From: GCA-2705995 sp048267965
Lineage (GTDB): Bacteria > Bacteroidota > Bacteroidia > Flavobacteriales_G > Salibacteraceae
Assembly (NCBI GenBank): GCA_048267965.1
Contig: JBLWWK010000003.1
Span: 298,305 to 362,304, forward strand
DNA: 64,000 bases
Direction: 5' to 3'
The translations under genes were made by a program, and so were the position numbers. The notes under the pieces are model-generated. The model was not told the origin of the DNA. It ran no database searches and saw nothing but the letters and a program-made list of their open reading frames with translations. Below are positions 36,096 through 45,475 of the stretch, piece by piece; the stretch's first letter is position 1; each line of letters opens with the position of its first letter.

Positions 36096-37472
36096 ATGGC
36101 AAAAGTTGGAATTCCCAAGGGGACCAGAGATTTTGGTCCTCAGCAAATGATTCGTAGAAATTACCTTTTCTCAACCATCAAATCTTCTTTTGAGCAATAC
36201 GGTTTTTTACCCATAGAAACCCCAGCCATGGAAACTACCGAAACTTTGTTAGGTAAATATGGCGAAGAAGGCGATCGGTTAATTTTTAAAATTATGCCAA
36301 GAGGAGAGAAGGTGAAAAAGGCATTTAAAGCTACGCTAGAATCGCCCGATTTTAGTGCAGAAGCCATTCCTTCTCATAAGGTAGAAGCTTGGGCAGACGA
36401 AGCCCTTCGTTACGATTTAACTGTGCCTTTTGCACGCTTTGTAGTGCAACACCAAAACGAATTAAATTTCCCGTTTAAACGCTACCAGATTCAACCCGTT
36501 TGGCGAGCAGATCGTCCGCAAAAAGGGCGTTACCGAGAATTTTACCAGTGCGATGTAGATGTAATCGGTTCCAACAGTCTGTTTAATGAGGTAGAGTTGG
36601 TGCAAATGATCAATGAGGTGTTTACCAATTTGCAACTGCCAGATGTAGTAATTAAACTCAATAATCGTAAAATTCTTTCGGGTTTAGCGCAGGTAGTAGG
36701 AGCCGAAAACCACATTATCGATATTACAGTTGCCATCGATAAACTCGATAAAATTGGGCTCGAAAAAGTGAATGAAGAAATGCTGAATAAAGGGGTTTCA
36801 GAAGCAGCTGTTGAAGCCTTGCAACCTCTACTCACCATTCAAGGAAATTCGACCGAAAAATTAGCCGCTCTCGAAAAAATGTTTGCTACTTCAGAAATAG
36901 GCCAAAAAGGTATTGAAGAAGTTCAATTTATTCTTTCTACTGCCACAGAATTGGGCGTGAATAATGTTGAATTAGACATTACGTTAGCCAGAGGATTAAA
37001 TTACTACACGGGAGCCATTTTCGAAGTTCAGCACAAAGACTTTCCATCGAGCATTTGCGGTGGTGGAAGGTACGATGACTTAACCGGAATTTTTGGGTTA
37101 AAAGATATGTCTGGAGTAGGTGTTTCTTTCGGTGCCGATAGAATTTACGATTTGCTGTTAGACAAGAATCTTTTTCCTAGTTCGACCCAAGAAGGAACCG
37201 ATATTTTATTCATTCACTTCGGAGAAAACGAAGCAAAACATTGTTTAAAGCTAATTTCATCTATTCGCCAAGCAGGAATTAAAACCGAGTTGTATCCGGA
37301 TCCTGCCAAAATGAAAAAGCAAATGAAATACGCCAACGATACGCAGGTGAAGTTTGTAGCCATGGTAGGAACCCAAGAAATGGAGAACAACACCATTGCG
37401 CTAAAAGATATGCGCAGCGGAGAGCAAACAACACTTTCTTTAGAAGATTTGATACACCACGTTAAAAAATAA
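36096..37472 (+). CDS. hisS: histidyl-tRNA synthetase
   Basis: 458 residues from ATG 36096; the upstream in-frame extension from 36033 lacks homology-like sequence. Class II synthetase: motif 1 around PKGTRDFGP and ETPAMETTETL; LRYDLTVPFARFVVQ; motif 2 RYQIQPVWRADRPQKGRYREFYQCDVD; histidine-specific ARGLNYYTGAIFEVQ; motif 3 GGGRYDDL...GVGVSFGADRI. The C-terminal anticodon-binding domain begins near 370. Charges tRNA-His. It is followed after 7 nt by histidine ammonia-lyase. A GGTAGGAACC copy lies at 37364. Confidence 0.97.
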   Translation: MAKVGIPKGTRDFGPQQMIRRNYLFSTIKSSFEQYGFLPIETPAMETTETLLGKYGEEGDRLIFKIMPRGEKVKKAFKATLESPDFSAEAIPSHKVEAWADEALRYDLTVPFARFVVQHQNELNFPFKRYQIQPVWRADRPQKGRYREFYQCDVDVIGSNSLFNEVELVQMINEVFTNLQLPDVVIKLNNRKILSGLAQVVGAENHIIDITVAIDKLDKIGLEKVNEEMLNKGVSEAAVEALQPLLTIQGNSTEKLAALEKMFATSEIGQKGIEEVQFILSTATELGVNNVELDITLARGLNYYTGAIFEVQHKDFPSSICGGGRYDDLTGIFGLKDMSGVGVSFGADRIYDLLLDKNLFPSSTQEGTDILFIHFGENEAKHCLKLISSIRQAGIKTELYPDPAKMKKQMKYANDTQVKFVAMVGTQEMENNTIALKDMRSGEQTTLSLEDLIHHVKK

Positions 37473-37479
37473 GAACACT

Positions 37480-38961
37480 ATGTCGAAGCATTTGATTTCG
37501 TCTGACCATCTTTCTTTAGCCGATATCGACTTTATTGTAAAAAACGGCTTAACCTTAGAATTGTCTGATTCTGCAGCTGAAAAAATTCAGAAATGCCGAG
37601 ATTATCTAGACAATAAAATGAAATCTCAAGAAGAGCCCATTTACGGAATTAACACGGGTTTTGGCTCTTTGTGTAATACTGAAATTAGTCGTTCTGAGCT
37701 TAATCAGTTACAAGAAAATTTGGTGAAATCACACGCTTGTGGTTTAGGAGATCGTGTTCCAGATTACCTCGTTAAATTAATGTTGTTGCTAAAAGTGCAA
37801 AGCATTAGTTATGGCCATTCTGGAGTGCAGCTTTCTACCGTGAATCGATTAATCGACTTTTATAACCACGATGTATTGCCTGTGGTTTATCAGCAGGGAT
37901 CGTTAGGGGCAAGTGGAGATTTAGCTCCGCTCGCTCATTTGAGTTTGCCGCTTTTTGGTTGGGGAGAAGTAAGCGTAAAGGGAGAAGTAAAACCTTCTAC
38001 AGAAGCGTTAAAAGATTTCGGGTGGGAACCACTCACACTTCGATCTAAAGAAGGTTTAGCCTTATTGAATGGCACTCAATTTATGGCCGCTTATGCTACT
38101 TACAATGTGCTTGAAAGTCAAAAGATGTTGCAACATGCAGATATGCTTGCTGCTTTGTCTTTAGAAGGTTATGATGGTAGAATTGAACCTTTTACCGATT
38201 TGCCACACATTGCTAGAAAACAGCCCGGACAACTTAAAACAGCTCGTGCCATTCGATCATTGTTAGAAGGAAGCGAGATAATAAAGCAACCTAAGGCGCA
38301 TGTTCAAGATCCGTATTCTTTCCGCTGTGTTCCGCAAGTACATGGTGCTACACGTGATGCCTTAGAATACATTGCTCAAACTGTTGAAAATGAAGTGAAT
38401 TCGGTAACCGATAATCCAACGATTTTTCCTGATGACGATGAAATTATTTCGGCAGGAAACTTCCATGGTCAGCCATTAGCCTTAGCCCTCGATCACTTGG
38501 CCATTGCCATGGCAGAAATTGCCAGTATCTCTGAGCGTAGAGTGTTTAAGTTACTGAACGGAAATCGGGGATTACCCGCGTTTTTGGTGGCTAAACCAGG
38601 CTTGAATTCTGGGTTTATGATTCCTCAATACACAGCGGCATCTATTGTTAGCCAGAACAAACAACTTTGTACCCCAGCTGTAATTGATACCATTGATTCG
38701 TCTAACGGACAAGAAGATCATGTGAGTATGGGTGCGAACGCGGCAACCAAATGCTTTAGAGTAGTAGAGAATGTACAACGCGTTTTGGCCATTGAGTTAT
38801 TAAACGCTGCCCAAGCTATTGAGTTTAGAAGACCTCTCAAATCTTCTGATGCGCTAGAAGAACTGATGAGAAGCTACCGAGAAAAAGTGAATTTTGTAGA
38901 AGACGATGTGGAGATGTACCGATTAATCAATGCATCTGTTGAGTTTTTAAAAGAGCTTTAA
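37480..38961 (+). CDS. hutH: histidine ammonia-lyase
   Basis: 493 residues. HutH removes ammonia from L-histidine to urocanate, first step of histidine breakdown. The self-forming MIO cofactor triad Ala-Ser-Gly is in GSLGASGDLAPLAHLSL near residue 143; other conserved parts are YGINTGFGSL, ALLNGTQFMAAY, DPYSFRCVPQVHGATRD, SVTDNPTIFPD and NGQEDHVSMGANAA. Other hut genes (U, I, F or G) are not in the window. It forms a unit with hisS and ends at a strong terminator. Confidence 0.95.
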   Translation: MSKHLISSDHLSLADIDFIVKNGLTLELSDSAAEKIQKCRDYLDNKMKSQEEPIYGINTGFGSLCNTEISRSELNQLQENLVKSHACGLGDRVPDYLVKLMLLLKVQSISYGHSGVQLSTVNRLIDFYNHDVLPVVYQQGSLGASGDLAPLAHLSLPLFGWGEVSVKGEVKPSTEALKDFGWEPLTLRSKEGLALLNGTQFMAAYATYNVLESQKMLQHADMLAALSLEGYDGRIEPFTDLPHIARKQPGQLKTARAIRSLLEGSEIIKQPKAHVQDPYSFRCVPQVHGATRDALEYIAQTVENEVNSVTDNPTIFPDDDEIISAGNFHGQPLALALDHLAIAMAEIASISERRVFKLLNGNRGLPAFLVAKPGLNSGFMIPQYTAASIVSQNKQLCTPAVIDTIDSSNGQEDHVSMGANAATKCFRVVENVQRVLAIELLNAAQAIEFRRPLKSSDALEELMRSYREKVNFVEDDVEMYRLINASVEFLKEL

Positions 38962-38984
38962 AAATTTACTCTCCGTATAAAAGC

Positions 38985-39017
38985 AAAAAAGCTGTTCTGA
39001 AAAGAACAGCTTTTTTT
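38985..39017 (+). terminator. intrinsic terminator after hutH
   Basis: 14-bp stem (AAAAAAGCTGTTCT with AGAACAGCTTTTTT) with GAAA-type loop and a run of seven T, 23 nt after the hutH stop. The rest of the gap to 39206 is AT-rich and has no further gene that I can support. Confidence 0.9.
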
Positions 39018-39206
39018 GTGTGTTAATAATTCTAGTTGGTAATTGAAATCTTTCACCAATTACCCTTATACACGTGTTTCGGTTAAATCAGGTTGGTAAG
39101 AAATCATCATTTTTTTAGATTTTGTAGAAAAACGTATAGTAAAAAGCGGTAATTGCCAGTTTTTCAATGGGTAAGGGGAGGTGTTTCGAAGAAGTTGTTT
39201 TCCTAT

Positions 39207-39869
39207 TTACAACCGTTTTTCCCAATCTTGAAGGGTTGGCTTTAACTCGATGAGTTGTGAAGAAGAGCATGAAAAGGTTACCGTGTTCTTCAAGGGGGGA
39301 AGCTGCCATTTTCTTACAATTAAGAAGTGGGTAATCATGAGAGGTGCTAGGTTTACAAAGAGGATAATCCGCTGAAAAGAGGTGGGAGGGGAGGTGTTAA
39401 ATCCCAACTTTTTTAATGTGCGCTGACCAACGAAATAGGTGGTTCCTTCTACGGTAAAAATACGCTGAGGTTCTTTTTCTAATTCTTCAATAAATGCGAT
39501 TAAACCACTAACAGATTCTTTTAAAATCCATCTTTTTGGGTATTTCTGAGATTTTAATCGCTTACTTTCTACCCAAACATTAAAGAGGTTGGCTGTGTGT
39601 AAAATGCGTTTCTCTTTATGATGGGTTTCAACTAAAAACACGCTCGAAAATTGAGTGATTTTGCCTGAAATCACTTGAGAAGGAACATCAACTAGTTGTG
39701 AAAAAACAAATACGAAAGGAAACAGCAATATGCACGCTGGATGAATAAGTAAAGTTGCTGCCAAGAGAAGAATAATAACTGAAAAGAAAAAAGCAGTTAT
39801 TAAGTAAATAAACTGCTTTTTCTGTTGGGATTGCCAACTGTTGTATTGATCAATTTTATTAAAAATCAT
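39207..39869 (-). CDS. membrane protein of unknown function
   Basis: 220 residues, ATG at 39867-39869. Two adjacent helices near the N terminus (about 22-65: YLITAFFFSVIILLLAATLL and CILLFPFVFVFSQLV) are followed by a soluble domain of about 150 residues with no motif I recognise, and a possible third hydrophobic stretch (FQRIILFVNLAPLMITHFLIV). Last gene of the minus-strand set behind the di-haem protein (25-nt gap); may or may not share its transcript. Confidence 0.6.
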   Translation of the reverse strand: MIFNKIDQYNSWQSQQKKQFIYLITAFFFSVIILLLAATLLIHPACILLFPFVFVFSQLVDVPSQVISGKITQFSSVFLVETHHKEKRILHTANLFNVWVESKRLKSQKYPKRWILKESVSGLIAFIEELEKEPQRIFTVEGTTYFVGQRTLKKLGFNTSPPTSFQRIILFVNLAPLMITHFLIVRKWQLPPLKNTVTFSCSSSQLIELKPTLQDWEKRL

Positions 39870-39894
39870 CCTCCAAGGGCTTTTTTGGCCAAAA

Positions 39895-40974
39895 TTAAGG
39901 AAGAAATGCTGGATTTTGAATAAAAGTAGAGTCTGAAAGGGTATGCAGAAAAGCCACCAAAGCAGCCTTTTCTTCTACTGTTAAACTAAGCTGACCGTTG
40001 GGTCTATTTTCTTTGGTCATTAATGGATCGATAGTAGGCGAAGTTGTATTAACGTTAGAAGCATAAAACTCGACTACTTCTTCTAAGGTGTTAAATCTGC
40101 CATCGTGCATGTAAGGTGCCGTAAATGCAATGTTTCTTAACGTTGGAGATTTCATTAAGCCTACATCCGATAGGTTACCTGTAAAATCTGCTAAACCTTG
40201 ATCTACAATGGGGTTTTGAAGTCCGTTGTTATGAAAAACATGGTCAGTAAACAAAGGGGCTCCATGGCAGTGAAAGCAATCGCCTTTTTCTGAAAAGAAA
40301 ATGGATTCACCGAGTCGTTCTTGAGCAGTGAAGAGCAATTCTCCACGAGTTTTGCGATCGAATTTAGAATCTTTACTGATTAAGGTTCTTTCGAATTGTG
40401 CAATCGCCTTAGCAGCATAAACACTATCAATTTCTTCTGGATTAATGTTGAAAGCGAGTTTAAACAACTCCGGATATTCAGAATGATTTTTTAATTCTTC
40501 GATGGCATTTACCCAACTTTCGTGCATTTCGATTGGGTTTCGTACTGGATCTTCAGCTTGTTTTTCTAACGAATTGCTTCTTCCATCCCAGAAAAAGAAA
40601 CGGTTCCAACCGAGATTTATTAAAGCCATTGAATTACGGGTTCCTACAGAGCCATCAATGCCTACACTCACTGCATTACCATTGTCTGTAAAACCAAATG
40701 CTTGGTTATGGCAACTTGCACAGCTCTGCGAATTATCTCCACTTAAAATCGGGTCGAAAAACAACTTTTTGCCCAAAGCAACCCCTTCTAGCGTTGTAAG
40801 GTTGTCTTCTGGAACATCCATCGGAGGAAAATACGCTGGATATTCTAGGTTGTAAGGTGTGGCTGTGTATGTTGAACAAATTACCTTGTCGCTGTCTTTT
40901 TTACAGGCGTTAGCCACCACTAACAAAATGCCAAAAGCAGCAACAATAGAGAGTTTTTGAACTTTTCTTTGCAT
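39895..40974 (-). CDS. di-haem cytochrome c peroxidase/MauG-family lipoprotein
   Basis: 359 residues from ATG 40972-40974, with a lipoprotein signal (LSIVAAFGILLVVANAC, Cys24). Two c-type haem sites, CASCH near residue 84 and CFHCH near 235, and the family patterns GKKLFFDPILSGDNSQSCASCHN, RNSMALINLGWNRFFFWDGRSNSLEKQAEDP and KSPTLRNIAFTAPYMHDGRF mark a bacterial di-haem peroxidase/MauG/MbnH relative. Periplasmic, reduces peroxide or oxidises a protein or metal site. The neighbours suggest a metal-linked function rather than simple peroxide defence. Confidence 0.9.
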   Translation of the reverse strand: MQRKVQKLSIVAAFGILLVVANACKKDSDKVICSTYTATPYNLEYPAYFPPMDVPEDNLTTLEGVALGKKLFFDPILSGDNSQSCASCHNQAFGFTDNGNAVSVGIDGSVGTRNSMALINLGWNRFFFWDGRSNSLEKQAEDPVRNPIEMHESWVNAIEELKNHSEYPELFKLAFNINPEEIDSVYAAKAIAQFERTLISKDSKFDRKTRGELLFTAQERLGESIFFSEKGDCFHCHGAPLFTDHVFHNNGLQNPIVDQGLADFTGNLSDVGLMKSPTLRNIAFTAPYMHDGRFNTLEEVVEFYASNVNTTSPTIDPLMTKENRPNGQLSLTVEEKAALVAFLHTLSDSTFIQNPAFLP

Positions 40975-40985
40975 AAGAAAGTATA

Positions 40986-41951
40986 TTAAGAAGCAAATTT
41001 GCTGGGAATGTACCACGTTAAACTAAGAATAAAACGCGAATTATTCGGGAATTGTTTCCCATTTAATTGCTCTTGAAGCACAGGTTGATACACGCCCGAA
41101 AACGACAATTTTTTATAAAACAAGGCACCTCCGAAAGATCCGAACCAAATGGTGCCTCCGCTACTGGCTACTAGTTCTTGATTTTCTGAATCTTGCTCGG
41201 CCTGCTCGTGATAAAATCCCGCTTTTGGCATCAAAATCATCTTTTTCTTGAACAGCGGTTGCTGATAAAATAAGTGAGTGGTCCAGTTAAATCGGTTAGC
41301 AAATGTGTAACCCAGCGGGTTTTCAGAGCTCAGTCGGTACGATAAATTGGTAGACAACCCCCAGTTTTTAAACCTTCCTAAATATTCTGAGGCAATTATA
41401 AAGTCGGTACTTCCGGTTCCTACCTGCATGTGCGGATTGTAAATTTCGCCATTATCATCGGTTTGTTTGTAGTTCCCCGTAGGTAATTTTACTCCTCCAC
41501 CCACAGATATACGCTGACGAAAAACATTGCTGGTGTCGGTAGTGGTATTGTGCAATTGATACAAACCGAGCAACGTAATATCACCAACGCCCGATAAGGT
41601 ATAAGCCGTTTCATCGTTATAAATCATTTGGTGCTGAGTAACGGGCAATACAAAGCTTAACTGAAGTTTCTGAACCGGAAAAAAGTTACCCCAAACATCT
41701 ACCGTTTGAAAAAGCTCTTCGGCTTTGGTATCTTCTTCTAGGTAACTCAACCCAGAATGCAATTTTCTAAACTGTGGACCCGCACTGAGCAGCGCAGACT
41801 GACTGCGATAGCGATAGTTTATATTTATCGAATGTTGAAAATCGTTGGGATTAATAGACAAGTACAAATTGCACAAATCACAAGCCCATGCTGCGCTAGC
41901 AGATAGCGAAAATACAACCAACAAGATGCTGGTTTTCAAAGAAGTATTCAT
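40986..41951 (-). CDS. outer-membrane beta-barrel (transporter-like) protein with N-terminal CxxC
   Basis: 321 residues with a signal peptide (TSILLVVFSLSASAAWA) followed directly by CDLCNLY. The rest alternates aromatic and polar residues in strands typical of an outer-membrane barrel (YRYRSQSALLS, NFFPVQKLQLSFVLPV, KLPTGNYKQTDDNGEIYNP, GLSTNLSYRLSS, RFILSLTWYIP). Proteins of this look, with a cysteine pair just after the signal peptide, occur in Bacteroidota next to di-haem MauG/MbnH-like proteins; I recall them in presumed copper or iron loci but cannot verify it here. The ATG is 11 nt from the di-haem gene start region, so they are co-transcribed. Confidence 0.75.
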   Translation of the reverse strand: MNTSLKTSILLVVFSLSASAAWACDLCNLYLSINPNDFQHSININYRYRSQSALLSAGPQFRKLHSGLSYLEEDTKAEELFQTVDVWGNFFPVQKLQLSFVLPVTQHQMIYNDETAYTLSGVGDITLLGLYQLHNTTTDTSNVFRQRISVGGGVKLPTGNYKQTDDNGEIYNPHMQVGTGSTDFIIASEYLGRFKNWGLSTNLSYRLSSENPLGYTFANRFNWTTHLFYQQPLFKKKMILMPKAGFYHEQAEQDSENQELVASSGGTIWFGSFGGALFYKKLSFSGVYQPVLQEQLNGKQFPNNSRFILSLTWYIPSKFAS

Positions 41952-42003
41952 GAAAAGTAAATTGATGTTTTTTTACGATGAAATTATCTCATAGCAAGAA
42001 ATT

Positions 42004-42378
42004 TCAAGCCTCTTTGGGAGGCGGAACATCAATGTAACGCGTGGTATTTAGCGTATCTGAATCGTGTGAAATTTTAGGTGTTGTATCGCGTTTTTTCCAA
42101 AAGGTAGGAACCAATAACGTAGTAGGAACCAACCACTCAGTGTGTAGACGATTATCAACCAATTGAACAGGTGGTTTTTCGTTGTTTTTATCTTGTTGAA
42201 GGCGTTTCATCAACACGCATTGCCCATTACAATTAGAATCAGGTTCATCCTTATTAATGCACAACAAATCGGCTATTTCTGTTCGGTTCCACTCAAATTG
42301 AACAATAATCAACGATTGCACAAAAATAGAAGCGAGCAGCAAGAGTAAAAAAGAGTAAGATGTAATTGCCCTTAACAC
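42004..42378 (-). CDS. small Cys-rich membrane-anchored protein, metal-locus type
   Basis: 124 residues from a GTG start (42376-42378). An N-terminal helix (SYSFLLLLLASIFVQSLIIV) precedes CINKDEPDSNCNGQCVLMKRLQQ, a three-cysteine pattern seen in short conserved Bacteroidota proteins that I associate with metal loci. The C-terminal half is polar. The motif LVPT occurs twice (from 42103 and 42122), each encoded by the iterated decamer or a close variant. Position beside the CxxC barrel and the di-haem protein fits a periplasmic metal-binding or handling role; this is inference. Confidence 0.65.
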   Translation of the reverse strand: MLRAITSYSFLLLLLASIFVQSLIIVQFEWNRTEIADLLCINKDEPDSNCNGQCVLMKRLQQDKNNEKPPVQLVDNRLHTEWLVPTTLLVPTFWKKRDTTPKISHDSDTLNTTRYIDVPPPKEA

Positions 42379-42429
42379 AGTGCAAAAATACGACCCTTTG
42401 GTTGACCACTCATTACAAAATGAAAAAAA

Positions 42430-43917
42430 TCAGGCAGCAGAGGTGCGCGGAAATAAATGAGTAAAAATTACCCCGGCAATCATTGCCAGTAAAAAGGAGG
42501 GAGCCAACACATCAATTTTTTCAAAATACACCCCGATTCCTTCTATTTCTTGAACCCAAAACTTAAAAAGAGGAACACACAAAAAGCCAGTAATCATAGA
42601 GGCAATAGCGCCTTTTTCAGAATAGGCTTTCCAGAAAAGGGAGAGAATAATTACTGGGCAAAAGGTGGCGGCAATTCCCGACCAGCCAAAAATCGAAAAC
42701 CAAAAAACGGTTCGGGTCGGACTTACCAATGCCACTATAATGGCTAGTGTGAGGGCAAAAAGTGCCATCGCGAGGGTTACCCATCTAGAAAGCTTTCCTA
42801 ATTTTCTTTCGTCTATTTCTGGGTGAAAAATTTGCTGGTAAAAGTCGCGTGTAATAGCGCTTGATGCTACTACCAACAACGAATCGATGGTAGACATTAT
42901 AGCTGAAAGTATAATGGCAATGTAAATAGCGATGATGCCTAACGGAAATAAATCTTCAATGAGAAAAACCAGTACATCTTCACCTGAGTTCCCTAGAATT
43001 GCTTCAGGGTCTTGACCTGCTTCGGTAAAAATATACCTACCTAAAATTCCAATACTTACAGCGGCTGCATCGGTAAGTAAGGTAAACGCCATGGCCACCC
43101 ATCTGCCTTGTTTTATTTCTTTTACGCTTTTAACAGAGATAAAACGCACGTAAACTTGCGGAGATCCTAAAAAGCCCAAGCCAATCATTGCAAAGCCAAT
43201 CATGGTGGCTACATTCATCCACGGATCTGGATTACCTCCCCAAATCGAAACTAATGCGGGGTCTATGGCTCTTAATCCGCTTACAATTTGAGAAGAATCA
43301 GCAATGCTCCACCAAGCTACTAAAGGTAAAGCTACAAGTCCGAAAAACATTAAAATGCCTTGGAACATATCTGACCAAACCACTGCTACAAAGCCACCTA
43401 TAAAAATGTAGGCTACAACAATTAAAAAGCCTAAAATAGCGCCTGTGTAATAGTTGATGTTGAGAAAAGCTTCAAAGGCTTTTCCCGTAATATCAATTTG
43501 GGCACTTACATAGATAATTACAAAAATGGAAAGCGCAGCAGAGCTTAAAATTCTGAGCAGGTGCGTTTTAGATTTAAAATGACTTTCTAAATAATCAGGA
43601 ATGGTAATCGAGTTATACTCATCGGTGAGTTGTTTAAAAGGTTTAGCCATTAAAAACCAAGAAATACCAACACCTAATAATTCACCTATTACTACCCAAT
43701 AGGCAGAGAACCCAGCAATGGCTCCCATACCTGTTAAACCGAGTAACAACCACCCCGATTCTCCGGTGGCCCTAGCCGAAAAAGCAACTGCCCAATAGCC
43801 TAACTTTTTGCCGCCCACGTAAAAGTCGTTAAGACCTTTTACCCTGCGTGAGGCAACAATTCCAATTAAAAATAGAATAGCAAAGTAACAGCAAAGAACG
43901 AGTAGCTTAATCAGCAT
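42430..43917 (-). CDS. sodium:solute symporter (SSS family, PutP-like)
   Basis: 495 residues with 13 predicted helices. VGGKKLGYWAVAFSARATGESGWLLLGLTG matches the PutP sodium/proline symporter, including the TGESGWLLLG region, and LGSPQVYVRFISVKSVKEIKQGRWVAM, IILSAIMSTIDSLLVVASSAITRDFY are typical. It probably takes up proline or a related osmolyte with sodium. It begins 45 nt after the PLP decarboxylase stop and is likely in its operon, linking it to amino-acid or osmolyte balance. Confidence 0.9.
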   Translation of the reverse strand: MLIKLLVLCCYFAILFLIGIVASRRVKGLNDFYVGGKKLGYWAVAFSARATGESGWLLLGLTGMGAIAGFSAYWVVIGELLGVGISWFLMAKPFKQLTDEYNSITIPDYLESHFKSKTHLLRILSSAALSIFVIIYVSAQIDITGKAFEAFLNINYYTGAILGFLIVVAYIFIGGFVAVVWSDMFQGILMFFGLVALPLVAWWSIADSSQIVSGLRAIDPALVSIWGGNPDPWMNVATMIGFAMIGLGFLGSPQVYVRFISVKSVKEIKQGRWVAMAFTLLTDAAAVSIGILGRYIFTEAGQDPEAILGNSGEDVLVFLIEDLFPLGIIAIYIAIILSAIMSTIDSLLVVASSAITRDFYQQIFHPEIDERKLGKLSRWVTLAMALFALTLAIIVALVSPTRTVFWFSIFGWSGIAATFCPVIILSLFWKAYSEKGAIASMITGFLCVPLFKFWVQEIEGIGVYFEKIDVLAPSFLLAMIAGVIFTHLFPRTSAA

Positions 43918-43962
43918 AATATAAGAAGTTGAGAAGTTTTCTAAGTAAAATGGGCTAGGGAA

Positions 43963-45336
43963 TTACGTCATCGCAGACATGTTTTCTTCGGCAAAAGCTT
44001 CTAAGTTTTTAAAAAAGTCGAAAACATCTTGTTCAGAAATGCTTGAGTTAATGGTAACCAATCTTACAAATTGGTCACTTTCGTAATGGCCGTAACCCAC
44101 CATTAATTCGGCATTTTTATACAATTTACTGCATAAAACATCTGCAGGAATGTTCTTATAATTAAAACAAACACCAATTGATTCGTCATAACTGTAAAGT
44201 GTGTAATCGGCATTGTTTCTCACATAGTTTCTAGCAACATCTGCTAAATGAAATTGCTCATCTACCATCTCGGCTAAACCATCGGTTCCTACCGCTTTCC
44301 AAAGCGTCCAGAATTTGAGGGCATCGTTTCGTCTACCACATTGCAAAGAAGTTTTTCCTAAGTTGTAATCGTCACCATCGGTTTGGTACAAATACTCAGC
44401 ATCGTTAGAAAAACTATCGTACAAGTGTTTTTTATTCTTGGCAATTATGAGCGAACAAGACAACGGTACCGATAACATTTTGTGGGCATTGAGACTAAAC
44501 GAATCTGCTTTCGACAAACCTTTCACTAAATGGCGATATTTTTCACTGAAAATTACTGAACCGCAATACGCTCCATCTACATGAAGCCAAAGTTGGTGCC
44601 TCTCACAAATTTCAGCAATAGGCTCAATAGGGTCGAAAGCTCCTAAAACAGTTGTTCCAGCAGTTGCATTCACAAAAAATGGGTGAAATCCATCTTTTTT
44701 GTCTTTTTCTATCTGTTTTTCGAGCAAATCTGTGTTCATTCTGCCTTGTACGTCTGTATCGATGTATCGAACTTGGTTCCTACCGATACCCATAAAAGCA
44801 GCATTTTTAGGAATAGAGTAGTGTGATTCTCGAGAAGTGTACAACGTCATTTTTTGTTGAACACCATCGGTTTTTATACGCGCATTAAACGCGTCTCGCC
44901 CCATTACCATAGCCATAAAATTACTCATCGAGCCGCCTGGAGCAATCGTTCCATCTGCGGTAGAAGGGTAATCAATTAACTGCACAATTTGGCGCATAAT
45001 TTCTTTCTCAACACCCACCATTGGGCCAGCTACTTTGTAAGTATACATACTGTTATTGAGCATTACAGCCAGCAAATCGCCCAAAACAGCTTTTCCTTTT
45101 CTACCCCCAAAAAGTTGATTAAAAAACTGATTGGTAGCCGTTCTGGGCGTATTTAAAACGATGTCTTTTAGTGCTTGTCGAAAGTCTTCTTCGCTGCAAG
45201 GCGCTTGAGAAAGCTGAATATCTAGGGTTTCGAATAATTCTGAAGGTTGTATGGGCGGTGCTACAGGTTCGAGTTTTTCTTTTTCAATTAGTTTTTCGGT
45301 GATTTCTTGAAAGAGGTCTAAATCTTCTTTAAGCAT
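43963..45336 (-). CDS. group II PLP decarboxylase, probable cysteine sulfinate decarboxylase
   Basis: 457 residues of the glutamate/DOPA decarboxylase family (PF00282). ATAGTTVLGAFDPI, WLHVDGAYCGSVIFS and the PLP lysine in SLNAHKMLSVPLSCSLII near 285 are intact. Group II members decarboxylate aspartate, glutamate, cysteine sulfinate, diaminobutyrate or aromatic amino acids, and sequence alone does not separate these. The gene lies divergently, 139 nt away, from a cysteine dioxygenase, the enzyme making cysteine sulfinate, so a cysteine sulfinate decarboxylase producing hypotaurine is the best supported guess. Iterated motifs lie at 44284 and, in another frame, at 44775. Confidence 0.85.
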   Translation of the reverse strand: MLKEDLDLFQEITEKLIEKEKLEPVAPPIQPSELFETLDIQLSQAPCSEEDFRQALKDIVLNTPRTATNQFFNQLFGGRKGKAVLGDLLAVMLNNSMYTYKVAGPMVGVEKEIMRQIVQLIDYPSTADGTIAPGGSMSNFMAMVMGRDAFNARIKTDGVQQKMTLYTSRESHYSIPKNAAFMGIGRNQVRYIDTDVQGRMNTDLLEKQIEKDKKDGFHPFFVNATAGTTVLGAFDPIEPIAEICERHQLWLHVDGAYCGSVIFSEKYRHLVKGLSKADSFSLNAHKMLSVPLSCSLIIAKNKKHLYDSFSNDAEYLYQTDGDDYNLGKTSLQCGRRNDALKFWTLWKAVGTDGLAEMVDEQFHLADVARNYVRNNADYTLYSYDESIGVCFNYKNIPADVLCSKLYKNAELMVGYGHYESDQFVRLVTINSSISEQDVFDFFKNLEAFAEENMSAMT

Positions 45337-45475
45337 AAAAAATGATACGTATTTGGAAAATTCCTAGATTCCTCGAAGATAATAGAATGCTATAAAACAC
45401 TCGGGTGTTTAACGGTAGGAACCCGTTTTGCCATTCAAAACATGTAATTTGATTAATTTTGAGAAAAATCGTTTT
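45337..45475. promoter_or_regulatory. divergent control region: decarboxylase / cysteine dioxygenase
   Basis: Holds a plus-strand promoter, TTG (45428-45430), 23-nt spacer, TAATTTTG (45454-45461), about 14 nt before the dioxygenase ATG; a weaker minus-strand box TATCTTCG; an inverted repeat AAACAC-TCGG-GTGTTT at 45395-45410, well placed for an operator; and one exact GGTAGGAACC at 45414-45423. Shared control of both genes is inference. Confidence 0.5.
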
